64,000 nt of DNA, taken from positions 62,001 through 126,000 of the forward strand of contig NZ_CP183332.1 in assembly GCF_048541825.1 (NCBI RefSeq). The letters are read 5' to 3'. The DNA is from Caulobacter sp048541825 (GTDB taxonomy: Bacteria; Pseudomonadota; Alphaproteobacteria; Caulobacterales; Caulobacteraceae). Under the pieces are notes generated by a model. That model was not told where the DNA came from and ran no database searches. It saw only the letters and a list, made by a program, of their open reading frames with translations. The translations under genes and the position numbers were made by a program. Of this stretch, positions 48,111 to 56,676 are shown piece after piece (within the stretch, counting starts at the first letter, position 1; every line of letters begins with the position of its first letter).

Positions 48111-49955
48111 GTGCCCACGATCGTTGATTCCGCTCCCCTCGACACCGCCCGTGACGTCCTGCGCCGGACGTTCGGCCATGCTGACTTCAGAGGTCTGCAG
48201 GCCGGGGTGATCGGCGAGCTGCTGGCCGGCCGCAGCGCCATGGCCGTGCTGCCGACCGGCGGCGGCAAGAGCCTCTGCTATCAGATCCCCGCCCTGATCC
48301 GTCCGGGCCTGGGTTTGGTGGTCTCGCCGCTGATCGCCCTGATGGCCGACCAGGTGGCTGGGCTGAAGCAGGCCGGCGTGGCGGCCGAGCGCCTGGACAG
48401 CAATACCACCCCCGACGAGCGGTCCGACATCTGGCGGCGCATCGACGAAGGCCAGCTGGATCTGCTGTACCTGTCGCCCGAAGGCCTGATGCAGCCGTCG
48501 ATGCTGGACCGGCTGTCGCGCCTGAACCTGGCCCTGGTCGCCGTCGACGAGGCCCACTGCGTCAGCCAGTGGGGTCACGATTTCCGGCCCGAATACCGGA
48601 TGCTGGGTCGCATTGCCGAGGTCTTCCCCAACGTCCCGCGCCTGGCCGTCACCGCCACCGCCGACGCCCGGACCCGCGACGACATTCGCGCCGAGCTTCG
48701 CCTCGAGGGGGCTGCGGAGTTTGTCGACAGCTTCGCTCGCCCCGAACTGGCCCTGAACGCCGAGCGCAAGCGTGGCAAGGGTCATGACCGGGTGGTCGAG
48801 CTGGTGCTGGAACGCCCGGGCCGGGCCGGGGTCGTCTATGCCGGCAGCCGCGACTCCACCGAAAAGCTGGCCGAGAAGCTGATCGCCCAGGGCGTTCCCG
48901 CGCTGGCCTATCATGCCGGCCTCGACAAGAACGTCCGGGCCCGGCGGCTGGAGGAGTTCCTCGAGGCCGACGCGGCGGTGATGGTGGCGACGATCGCCTT
49001 CGGCATGGGCGTCGACAAGCCCGACGTCCGCTTCGTGATCCACGCCGATCCGCCCGCCGCCATCGAGGCCTATTGGCAGGAGATCGGCCGGGCCGGGCGC
49101 GACGGCCAGCCGGCCGAGGGCATCACCCTGTATGGCTCGGCCGACCTGGCCTGGGCCGGCAAGCGCATCGAGGGGCGCGAGGCACCCGACGAGGTCCGAC
49201 AGGTCCAGACCCGCAAGCTGCGGCAGTTCTACGCGATGCTGGAGGGAACCACCTGCCGCGCCGCCGCCGTGCGCCGCTATTTCGGCGAGGAGGGCGTGGC
49301 CGTCTGCGGGGTCTGCGACATCTGCACCTCGCCGCCCCAGGGGATCGACGCCACACAGGCGGCCCAGAAGGCGCTGTCGGCCGCCCACCGCCTGGGCGGA
49401 CGCTTCGGGCGCGGCCGGCTGATCGACCATCTGCTGGGCAAGACCAAGGACGTCACGCCGCAGGAAGCCCAGATGTCGACCTTCGGCATCGGCCGCGAAT
49501 ACAGCCCCGTCACCTGGCGCGATCTGCTCGACACCCTGGTCTTCGAAGGGCTGCTGCGCGAGGATCCCAATGACGGCCGGCCGCTGATCGGTCTGGGCGA
49601 GGTTGAGGGCGTCAAGGCCGTCTATCGCGGCGAGCGCAAGGTCAGCCTGCGTCAGCAGGTGGAGGCGTCCGATCCGACCACCCGCTCCGGCGCGCCGCGC
49701 AAGCGCCGCGAGGGCAAGGCCCTGACGGTGCCCGTGGAAGATCAGGCGCTGTTCGAGGCCCTGCGGTCCTGGCGCCGCGAACAGGCCCAGTCCCAGCATG
49801 TGCCACCCTATGTGATCTTCCACGACGCCACCCTGGCCGAGATCGCCGCCGCGCGTCCGTCCAGCCTGCCGGCCCTCGCCAAGGCCGGCGGCGTCGGCCA
49901 GGGCAAGCTGGATCGCTATGGCGAGGCGGTGCTGAAGGTGGTTCGCGAGAACTAG
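48111..49955 (+). CDS. recQ: ATP-dependent DNA helicase RecQ
   Basis: This 614-residue superfamily 2 helicase acts in recombination and fork repair. Walker A is PTGGGKS (48-54), DEAH is 146-149, and QEIGRAGRDGQP is motif VI. The zinc-binding cysteines lie in CRAAAVRRYFGEEGVAVCGVCDIC. The winged-helix region follows, and the C-terminal HRDC domain begins near 540. It starts on GTG at 48111; its TAG lies inside a family 3 repeat. It diverges from the penicillin-binding protein gene with 242 bp between. Confidence 0.96.
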   Translation: MPTIVDSAPLDTARDVLRRTFGHADFRGLQAGVIGELLAGRSAMAVLPTGGGKSLCYQIPALIRPGLGLVVSPLIALMADQVAGLKQAGVAAERLDSNTTPDERSDIWRRIDEGQLDLLYLSPEGLMQPSMLDRLSRLNLALVAVDEAHCVSQWGHDFRPEYRMLGRIAEVFPNVPRLAVTATADARTRDDIRAELRLEGAAEFVDSFARPELALNAERKRGKGHDRVVELVLERPGRAGVVYAGSRDSTEKLAEKLIAQGVPALAYHAGLDKNVRARRLEEFLEADAAVMVATIAFGMGVDKPDVRFVIHADPPAAIEAYWQEIGRAGRDGQPAEGITLYGSADLAWAGKRIEGREAPDEVRQVQTRKLRQFYAMLEGTTCRAAAVRRYFGEEGVAVCGVCDICTSPPQGIDATQAAQKALSAAHRLGGRFGRGRLIDHLLGKTKDVTPQEAQMSTFGIGREYSPVTWRDLLDTLVFEGLLREDPNDGRPLIGLGEVEGVKAVYRGERKVSLRQQVEASDPTTRSGAPRKRREGKALTVPVEDQALFEALRSWRREQAQSQHVPPYVIFHDATLAEIAAARPSSLPALAKAGGVGQGKLDRYGEAVLKVVREN

Positions 49956-50020
49956 AGCGTCGTGCGGAAAAGTAGATGCCGGTTTTCCGCAAAGACGATG
50001 CGAAAACAGAAAGCTAGAGC
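49952..50020. repeat. Family 3 repeat, copy 2, containing two stop codons
   Basis: Same element as 38231-38300. Its left CTAG carries the recQ stop (TAG 49953-49955) and its right CTAG carries the mmcB stop on the other strand (TAG, 50014-50016). Confidence 0.88.
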
Positions 50021-50466
50021 TGGTCGGCCTTGACGCCAGAGGCCCGCATCGCTCCCAGCCGCGCAAAGGCCAGGGTCAGGGCCTTGCGGCGGGCGGGGGC
50101 CAGCGGCGCGACCGGCGCCTCGCGGACCACGGCGCCGCCAAAGGCGTCGGCCACGATCATCCCCGGTTCCTCGGGCAGGATACCGTCCGGAAAATGCGGG
50201 GCGACCGCGAAATAGAAGGCGTCGCAATAGGGCGCGTATTCCGGCCACTTGCGGTCGATGCGGAAGTCTTCCAGCCCCGACTTGACCTCGACGATCAGGA
50301 TGTCGCCCTTTGGTCCCAGGGCCATCAGGTCGGCCCGCCGCCCGTTGGGCAGGGTCACCTCGGCCAGGGGCGCATAGCCCAGCGACACCAGGAACCGCGC
50401 GGCCCCCCGGGTGACCGCGTCGGTGGTCTCGGGCCGCGATGGGCGCAGGTCGATCACGACGTCCAT
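50014..50466 (-). CDS. mmcB: SOS-regulated DNA repair protein MmcB
   Basis: This 150-residue PD-(D/E)XK-like nuclease domain protein contains RADLMALGPKGDILIVEVKSGLEDFRIDRKWPEY, with the D...EVK catalytic pattern, and AVAPHFPDGILPEEPG. In Caulobacter crescentus mmcB is a LexA-repressed gene required for mitomycin C resistance, as I recall. A consensus GTTC-N7-GTTC box lies 12 bases before the ATG, in agreement. The last codons (leucine, then stop) lie inside the family 3 repeat. Confidence 0.9.
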   Translation of the reverse strand: MDVVIDLRPSRPETTDAVTRGAARFLVSLGYAPLAEVTLPNGRRADLMALGPKGDILIVEVKSGLEDFRIDRKWPEYAPYCDAFYFAVAPHFPDGILPEEPGMIVADAFGGAVVREAPVAPLAPARRKALTLAFARLGAMRASGVKADQL

Positions 50467-50477
50467 GGCTTGATCCT

Positions 50478-50492
50478 GTTCCAGCTTTGTTC
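50478..50492. promoter_or_regulatory. LexA (SOS) box of mmcB
   Basis: GTTC-CAGCTTT-GTTC, an exact match to the alphaproteobacterial direct repeat GTTC-N7-GTTC, 12 bases upstream of the mmcB start. Confidence 0.9.
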
Positions 50493-50618
50493 GCGGATCA
50501 AGGTTAAAAAGCATCGCGTCGGGCGAGCCCCGTTCCCGCTCTGGGCGCGACGCTTTGACCACAACCTTTCGGCGCAATAGCCCGAATATATCAAGCGGGG
50601 CGTTAGGCGGGCGGTGCT

Positions 50619-51725
50619 GTGAAGACGTGTTCTGTTCTGGCGATCGCCACGACCGTGGCTCTGGCGTCGCAAGGCGTTGCGACGGCCGCGCCGCGCACGC
50701 CCCCTCCGGCCGAAGCGGCTCTCGCCGAGCCTTCGACCGAGACCATCGCCTTCACACAGCGCAAGTCGCCCGGTCTGCGCTCCGGCGTGGAGGTCAACCT
50801 CAATCCCCCCGGCATGGGACTGGCCGGCATGGTGGGCGCCGTGATCGGCCAGGCTATCGTTGAAAACATGTCCGGCGCGCAGTTGGCCCGGAAAAACCAG
50901 ATCGTCGATCCGACGCCTGACCTGGCGCGCGAACTGGCCTGGACGCTGGCCGAGGGCCGGGAAGCGGTCGTTCTTGAGCAGCCGATCGCCATCGAGCGCC
51001 AGAAGCCCAAGGCGATTGCCAAAATGGCCGTCGGCGCCCGCTACATCGTCGATGTGCGGAACATGGGCTGGAGCGTGGTCGGCTCGGCGATGTACGAAAA
51101 GGACGCGACTTATTATGCGAAGCTGGACGTCATCGACGGCCGTACTGGAGCCGTCGCGGTCAACACCCTCTGCCGGTGGGAGGCCCCTGCGCTCTTGAAA
51201 AGCGAGAGCGCCCTCTATCGCCCGGACGCCGGGGAACTCGCCAAGGCGCACTTCGCGGCGGGCCATGAGGCTTGTCTGGGTCAGTTCAAGATCGCGATCA
51301 GAAGCCTCTACCTTCCGTCGGCGCGGCCCCCGGAAGGCCGGGGGATCGCGCCCTTCCCGCAGACGAGGACGATCGCCGAGATGTCGCCAATCGAGACCCG
51401 GGTGGCGACACCGGCCGCTGTTGTGATGTCGACACTTCCGCCGCCAGCGCCGGTGGTTGCGCCGCCGGTCTGGCTCGAGGCCGCGCCAAGTCCTCCAACG
51501 CCTCCGCGAAGGATCAACCCTGCCCCGCTCGCGGCGGCGCCGGTCGCGATCGCCGAGTTCGAGCGCTGGGAGTCGCCGCCAGCCCAGCCCCTCCCGCCCT
51601 ATGTCGAATACCCCTATGCCCGGCCCTATGAGGCGCCGCCGTCGCGGACCCCGCCGCCACCTGAGGTCCGCTATGCCGGCCGCGACGCCAACGGCTATCT
51701 CACCTGGCCGGGCAAGCGCCCTTAA
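50619..51725 (+). CDS. Secreted protein with proline-rich C-terminal region, function unknown
   Basis: This 368-residue protein has a signal peptide (MKTCSVLAIATTVALASQGVATAA). A globular part of about 200 residues follows with a Gly-rich hydrophobic segment (GMGLAGMVGAVIGQAIVENM) and a YIVDVRNMGWSVVGSAMYEKDATYYAKLDVIDGRTG stretch. From about 240 the chain is Pro/Ala/Glu-rich and presumably unstructured. I recognise no domain. It starts on GTG at 50619, 152 bases from the divergent mmcB start; the intervening SOS box might influence it too. Its TAA overlaps the stop of the lipocalin gene on the other strand (51722-51725). Confidence 0.7.
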   Translation: MKTCSVLAIATTVALASQGVATAAPRTPPPAEAALAEPSTETIAFTQRKSPGLRSGVEVNLNPPGMGLAGMVGAVIGQAIVENMSGAQLARKNQIVDPTPDLARELAWTLAEGREAVVLEQPIAIERQKPKAIAKMAVGARYIVDVRNMGWSVVGSAMYEKDATYYAKLDVIDGRTGAVAVNTLCRWEAPALLKSESALYRPDAGELAKAHFAAGHEACLGQFKIAIRSLYLPSARPPEGRGIAPFPQTRTIAEMSPIETRVATPAAVVMSTLPPPAPVVAPPVWLEAAPSPPTPPRRINPAPLAAAPVAIAEFERWESPPAQPLPPYVEYPYARPYEAPPSRTPPPPEVRYAGRDANGYLTWPGKRP

Positions 51726-52255
51726 GGCGCCGGTTGCAGGGTCGGTCGCAGCATCGAGACGTCATAGCCCATGGCCTTGGCCCGGGCGGTCAGGGCCTCG
51801 CGCTCCAGACCGGTCGGGGGCTTGCGGGTCAGAAGCCAGAGATACTTGCCCGAGCCCTCGCCGACGATGCTCCAGCTGTAGTCGTCGGCGTGGTCCATGA
51901 CCCAGTAATCGCCCCAAAACGGACCGAAGAACGAGACCTTCAGCTTGGCGTTGGTCGCCGCATCGACAATCTTTGCCCGACCCTCGCTGGTTTTGACCGG
52001 ACCGTCTACTGCGCCCTGGCGGCAGGTGTTGAGCACCCGGACCAAGCCATCGGGACGTTTGGAATATTCGGCGGTGACGCCCTCGCAGCCCTTCTCGAAC
52101 CGCATGTCGTAGCGGGCGGCCTCGTACCAGAGGCCCAGATAGCGATCCAGTTCCACGGCCTTGGCCGGCTGGGGCGGGCTGGGATTGCCGCTGGGCCCCG
52201 CCACGCAGGCGGCCAGCAGCAGGGGCAGGGTCAGGGTGAGGGTCCAGGGTTTCAT
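51722..52255 (-). CDS. Lipocalin lipoprotein (Blc-like)
   Basis: This 177-residue outer-membrane lipoprotein has a lipobox LLLAAC (Cys17), the lipocalin first motif YLGLWYEAARYDMRFEKGC, VTAEYSKRPDG, and the conserved FGPFWGDYWVMDHADDYSWSIVG followed by YLWLLTR. Blc-type lipocalins bind lysophospholipids and help membrane maintenance. It lies directly after a broken paralogue on the same strand, indicating a tandem duplication. Its stop overlaps the stop of the convergent gene on the palindrome TTAA. Confidence 0.92.
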   Translation of the reverse strand: MKPWTLTLTLPLLLAACVAGPSGNPSPPQPAKAVELDRYLGLWYEAARYDMRFEKGCEGVTAEYSKRPDGLVRVLNTCRQGAVDGPVKTSEGRAKIVDAATNAKLKVSFFGPFWGDYWVMDHADDYSWSIVGEGSGKYLWLLTRKPPTGLEREALTARAKAMGYDVSMLRPTLQPAP

Positions 52256-52259
52256 GCGA

Positions 52260-52799
52260 TCAGACGTCCGGATGGGCGGGGAATTCGAGTTTGGCGTAGC
52301 CCAACGCCCTCACCCGCGACAGGGCTGCCGCCCTGATGTCCGAAGGCATGTCCGCCCGGCGCGACAGCAGCCAGACATAGTTGCCCCCCGGCGTGGCCAT
52401 GATCGCCCACGACTGGTCGTCGGCCCTGTCCAGCACTCAGTACTCCTGGGTTCTCAGGCCGCCCAAAAAGCTCATCGAGAACCTGGCGTTGCGGGTGTCG
52501 GCGACGATCCTGCCCGTGGTGTTGAAGGTCTTGGCCGCGCCCGAGGCCGAGCCCTTGCGGCAGATCTGCACGACCTTGAAGCCGCTGGCCCCGGTGCTGG
52601 TGAACTGGGTGGAGGCCGCCTCGCAGTCGCGCTGGCCTGAATTGGGCGTGCGGGCGATCTCGAACCATTGGCCCGAATAGAACTCTGCCGAGACGGCCTT
52701 GGCCGGAGGCTTGGCGGCGGCGTGGGCCGAACTCGCCATTCCAGCAACACCGAGGGCGCAGGCGAGTCCGCCGGCGGAGATCAGGTTGAGACTGCGCAT
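52260..52799 (-). pseudogene. Lipocalin paralogue interrupted by an in-frame TGA
   Basis: Reading from ATG 52799: a signal peptide (MRSLNLISAGGLACALGVAGMASSAHAAA), then the lipocalin start YSGQWFEIARTPNSGQRDC, then LGGLRTQEY and a TGA at 52437-52439. Beyond the stop the same frame continues VLDRADDQSWAIMATPG, YVWLLSR and ends with a TGA at 52260-52262, 179 sense positions in all. The intact neighbour has Trp at the place of the stop (DYWVMDHADDYSW), so a TGG-to-TGA change explains it. The remainder shows no other lesion. Confidence 0.85.
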
Positions 52800-52885
52800 G
52801 GAGCAAACCTTGCCAACAAGGCAACTCAAACGCAAACCGCTCGCCCTTGTTCCGGGCGAGCGGCCTGTTTGGCTTGATCGAAAGC

Positions 52886-54013
52886 CTATTCGGCGGCGAT
52901 GCCGATCGCGCCGGCCGGACGATTGCGGAAGTTGATGGCCTGCAGGTGGCGAATGCCCTCCTCGGCGATGTCGTCGCCGACGGTGCGATCGCCTTCGCCC
53001 CTCAGCTCCTCGATGTCGACATACATCGCGTAGAAGGCCTTGGTGCGGTCGGTGATGATGCCGGCGTTCAGCAGGGTCTTGACCAGCACGCGGAAGATGT
53101 TGGTCTGCTCCTTCATGGCCTCGCGACGCACGTCGTCGGTCATGATCTTCCCGTACTCCTCGACCACCTTGTCGGGATCCAGGCCGAACTCGGCATAGAG
53201 ATCCATCTGCTGGTGCGGCGAGACGAGGTTGAACAGCAGGGTCTGGAAGCAGTGCGCCGCCCAGTCCTCGATGATCGCATGTTCCTCGGCCGACAGCTTG
53301 GGCACCGTGCGGTCGGCCCAGATCTTCCCGAACTTGTGGTGGAAGGCCTCGTCGGTCATCACCAGCTGCAGCATCTTCTTGCCGACCGGATCATTGATCT
53401 GGTTGTAGAAGGTGGCGAAGGCGCCCATGGCTAGGCCCTCGACCAGCATCTGCATGCCGATGATCTTCTTGTAGACTTCCGGCGCGCCGATGATCTCGAC
53501 CAGCAGGGTCTTCAGGGCCGGACCGCACTCGACCGGCTTGCCCCAGCGCGCCTTGATGTATTTGGCGAAGGCCGTGACGTGGCGGGCCTCTTCGCGGGTC
53601 TGGTTGGCGGCATATTCCTGCGCGCCCTGGTCCTTCAGAACGTGGCACAGCGAGGCTGACAGGTTCAGCGCGCCCTGTTCGCCGTGCAGGATCGACGAGA
53701 AGCTGCGCAGCACCGACTGGTTGATGAAGCGGATGCGCGTCTTGGGATCGCTGAGGTGATTGGAGACATAGTCGGTCGACAGGGCGATCACGAGATCCTC
53801 GGGCACCAGGGCCTGGTTCTCCATGTCGAACGGCACGTCGAAATCGATATAGGCCTTGTCCAGCGGATCCCAGAAATGGTCATGGGTCGCCGAAATGATC
53901 TTGTCGAAGGCCGTGGAGCGGTTGTTGTAGCGGTCCAGTTCGAGCATCGACTCGAAGTCGTCCGGCGCCACCGCGTCGTACATGGCGTCCTTGGTGATGT
54001 TCTTGTCCGTCAT
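52886..54013 (-). CDS. Ferritin-like diiron protein
   Basis: This 375-residue helical protein has a complete set of diiron ligands in R2/ferritin order: Glu112 (HGEQGAL), Glu142-x-x-His145 (EEARH), Glu192 (VEGLAM) and Glu222-x-x-His225 (DEAFHH). It therefore probably binds two irons in a four-helix bundle and activates oxygen. It could belong to the AurF-like or the toluene-monooxygenase-like branch; the substrate is not known. The ATG at 54013 has GGAGG just upstream (reading GGAGGAGCCCCC). It diverges from the sirtuin gene. Confidence 0.8.
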   Translation of the reverse strand: MTDKNITKDAMYDAVAPDDFESMLELDRYNNRSTAFDKIISATHDHFWDPLDKAYIDFDVPFDMENQALVPEDLVIALSTDYVSNHLSDPKTRIRFINQSVLRSFSSILHGEQGALNLSASLCHVLKDQGAQEYAANQTREEARHVTAFAKYIKARWGKPVECGPALKTLLVEIIGAPEVYKKIIGMQMLVEGLAMGAFATFYNQINDPVGKKMLQLVMTDEAFHHKFGKIWADRTVPKLSAEEHAIIEDWAAHCFQTLLFNLVSPHQQMDLYAEFGLDPDKVVEEYGKIMTDDVRREAMKEQTNIFRVLVKTLLNAGIITDRTKAFYAMYVDIEELRGEGDRTVGDDIAEEGIRHLQAINFRNRPAGAIGIAAE

Positions 54014-54187
54014 GGGGGCTCCTCCGGTGGCCTGGTTTGGGGCAGGTCTTGCGCCAGCTTCCAACGATCTAAACACTGTCAACTCAATCTCGAGGATGGG
54101 TCAAATTAAAAATGACGGACGCGTCAGGTTCGCTCCAGAGGCGATCCATCGGCGACCGCCCAGAGGGCGCCAGAGGGGGAAGCTGAA

Positions 54188-54901
54188 ATGGTCCAGCCGC
54201 TGAACATCTTCATCCTGACCGGCGCGGGGGTCTCGGCCGAGAGCGGCCTGAAGACCTTTCGCGATTCCGACGGCCTGTGGACCCAGAACGATCTGGCCCA
54301 ACTGGCCACGCCCGAGGGCTTCGCCAGGGACCCGGCCCGGGTGCGCGACTTCTATTCGGCCCGTCGCAAGATCCTCGAGATCGCCGCCCCCAACGCCGCC
54401 CACATCGCCCTGGCCCGGCTGGAGCGCGAGATGACCGCCCTGGGCGGATGGATCTTCCTCTGCACCCAGAACGTCGACGACCTGCACGAAAAGGCCGGCA
54501 GCCGGCGGGTCGTCCACATGCATGGTCAACTGACCGTCACCCGCTGCACGATGTGTTCGGGCAACTGGACCGACCGGGGCCCGCTGACCGCCCGCCAGGT
54601 CTGCCCGGAATGCGGAACGGTGGGCGCCACCCGGCCGGACGTGGTGTGGTTCGGCGAGCTGCCGATGTTCATGGACCAGATCGAACAGGCTCTGGAGGAG
54701 GCCGACCTGTTCGTGGCTATCGGCACGTCGGGCTCGGTCTATCCCGCCGCCGGCTTCGTGGCCGAGGCGCGGGCCCTGGGCATCCCGACCTGCGAGATCA
54801 ATGTGACGCGGTCCGACAACGCCCATGCTTTCGACCGGCGGATCTATGGGCCTGCGACGGAGAAGGTGAGCCAATGGGTGAGTGAGCTGCTCGGGGATTG
54901 A
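54188..54901 (+). CDS. cobB: NAD-dependent protein deacylase (sirtuin, CobB-like)
   Basis: This 237-residue sirtuin has the NAD-binding GAGVSAESG (12-20), QNVDDLH (94-100), catalytic His112 (HMHG), and zinc cysteines C120, C123 and the CPEC pair. Tyr56 and Arg59 (YSAR) form the motif that lets SIRT5 and E. coli CobB remove succinyl groups as well as acetyl groups. It reverses lysine acylation of metabolic enzymes using NAD. No acetyltransferase partner is adjacent. Confidence 0.92.
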   Translation: MVQPLNIFILTGAGVSAESGLKTFRDSDGLWTQNDLAQLATPEGFARDPARVRDFYSARRKILEIAAPNAAHIALARLEREMTALGGWIFLCTQNVDDLHEKAGSRRVVHMHGQLTVTRCTMCSGNWTDRGPLTARQVCPECGTVGATRPDVVWFGELPMFMDQIEQALEEADLFVAIGTSGSVYPAAGFVAEARALGIPTCEINVTRSDNAHAFDRRIYGPATEKVSQWVSELLGD

Positions 54902-54972
54902 GGGGGCTCTTTGGGAGCCAGTCTGGCGCGCTCGACTTTAGGCCACTCGGCGGGTGGAGGGGCGTGGCCGGA

Positions 54973-56613
54973 TCAGCCCTTCAAAGCCCCGGCCACCACT
55001 TCGCGCGCCTCGGCCTGTACCTGCTTCAGATGCTCGTCCCCCAAGAACGACTCTGCATAGATCTTGTAGACGTCCTCGGTCCCCGACGGCCGCGCCGCAA
55101 ACCAGGCGTTCTGCGTCACTACCTTCAGCCCGCCGATCGCCTCGCCATTGCCCGGCGCGGTGGTCAGGGTGGCGGTGATCGGCTCGCCGGCCAGGCTCGT
55201 CGCCGTCACGTCGGACGGGCTCAGCGCGCCCAGCCGCGCCTTCTGCGCCCGGTCGGCCGGGGCGTCGATGCGGGCATAGGACGGTCGGCCATATTTTTCG
55301 GCCAGATCGTCATACAGCTTGCTGGCGCTGCGTCCGGTGCGGCCCTGGATCTCGGCGGCCAGCAGGGCCAGCAGCAGGCCGTCCTTGTCCGTCGTCCACA
55401 CGGTCCCGTCGCGGCGCAGGAACGCGGCCCCGGCCGATTCCTCGCCGCCGAACCCGACGCTACCGTCCAGCAGGCCGGGCACGAAATGCTTGAAGCCGAC
55501 GGGCACCTCCAGAAGCCTGCGGCCTAGGCCGGCCACCACGCGGTCGATCATCGAGGACGAGACCAGGGTCTTGCCGACGGCCACGTCGGGGCCCCAGCCT
55601 TCGCGATGGCTGAACAGGTACGAGATCGAGGCGGCCAGGAAATGGTTGGGGTTCATCAGCCCGCCGTCGGGGGTGACGATGCCGTGGCGGTCGGCGTCGG
55701 CGTCGTTGCCGGTGGCGACGTCATAGCCCGCGCCGCCAGCCATCGCCTTGATGAGATTGGCCATGGCGCAGGGCGACGAGCAGTCCATGCGGATCTTGCC
55801 GTCGGCGTCCAGCGGCATGAAGGCCCAGCGCGGATCGACCGTCGGATTGACCACGGTCAGGTCCAGGCGGTGACGGTCGGCGATCTCGCCCCAATAGCCG
55901 ACGCTGGCCCCGCCCAGCGGGTCGGCGCCGATCTTCACACCCGCGCTGCGGATGATATCGAGATCCAGCACGCTCGGGAGGTCGTCGACATAACGGCCCA
56001 GAAAGTCGAAGCGCCCCACCTGGGCGATCGCCCGCTCGAACGGCATGCGCCGCACGTCGGCCAGACCGCCTTCAATCAGCTGGTTGGCGCGATTGGCGAT
56101 CGCCGAGGTGGCCGAACCGTCGGCCGGTCCGCCCGACGGCGGATTGTACTTGATACCGCCGTCGCGGGGCGGGTTGTGCGACGGGGTGATCAGGATGCCG
56201 TCGGCCAGCCCCGAGGTCTTGCCGCGATTGAAGGCGAGGATGGCATGCGACACCGCCGGGGTCGGGGTGAAGCCGTCGCGGTCGTCGATCAGGGTTTCGA
56301 CGCCGTTGGCGACCAGCACCTCGATCACGTTGCGCCAGGCGGGCTCGGACAGACCGTGGGTGTCGCGGCCGACGAAGATCGGGCCGGTGATGCCCTGGGC
56401 AGCGCGATACTCCACGATCGACTGGGTGATCGCCAGGATGTGGGCCTCGTTGAAGGCCCCGTCGAGGCTGGAGCCCCGGTGCCCGGACGTGCCGAACGCC
56501 ACCCGCTGGCCGGGACTGGTCATGTCGGGCTTGCGGTCAAAATAGGCGCCGGTCAGGGCGGCCAGATCGATCAGGTCTTCGGGTCGGGCCAGCTGGCCAG
56601 CGCGTGCATGCAT
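54973..56613 (-). CDS. pgm: Phosphoglucomutase (alpha-D-glucose phosphate specific)
   Basis: This 546-residue phosphohexomutase interconverts glucose 1- and 6-phosphate, the entry to UDP-glucose. GTSGHRGSSL, the phosphoserine loop TPSHNPPRDGG (Ser145), the metal loop GNDADADRHG and the GGEESAG sugar loop are present. The length equals that of E. coli Pgm. The ATG at 56613 gives MHARAGQLARPEDL, like the E. coli start; a TTG 12 codons earlier is less likely. It supplies the UDP-sugar genes at the right end. Confidence 0.95.
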   Translation of the reverse strand: MHARAGQLARPEDLIDLAALTGAYFDRKPDMTSPGQRVAFGTSGHRGSSLDGAFNEAHILAITQSIVEYRAAQGITGPIFVGRDTHGLSEPAWRNVIEVLVANGVETLIDDRDGFTPTPAVSHAILAFNRGKTSGLADGILITPSHNPPRDGGIKYNPPSGGPADGSATSAIANRANQLIEGGLADVRRMPFERAIAQVGRFDFLGRYVDDLPSVLDLDIIRSAGVKIGADPLGGASVGYWGEIADRHRLDLTVVNPTVDPRWAFMPLDADGKIRMDCSSPCAMANLIKAMAGGAGYDVATGNDADADRHGIVTPDGGLMNPNHFLAASISYLFSHREGWGPDVAVGKTLVSSSMIDRVVAGLGRRLLEVPVGFKHFVPGLLDGSVGFGGEESAGAAFLRRDGTVWTTDKDGLLLALLAAEIQGRTGRSASKLYDDLAEKYGRPSYARIDAPADRAQKARLGALSPSDVTATSLAGEPITATLTTAPGNGEAIGGLKVVTQNAWFAARPSGTEDVYKIYAESFLGDEHLKQVQAEAREVVAGALKG

Positions 56614-56676
56614 GTCGGGAAGCCTATCGATCGAAGGTGGGGCGTTCAATTCGGTGCAGAGTCTGGACGGCTGTCT

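Noticed and set aside
52437..52439. TGA as a selenocysteine codon in the lipocalin
   Set aside because: The paralogue has Trp here, lipocalins are not selenoproteins, and no insertion element is apparent.
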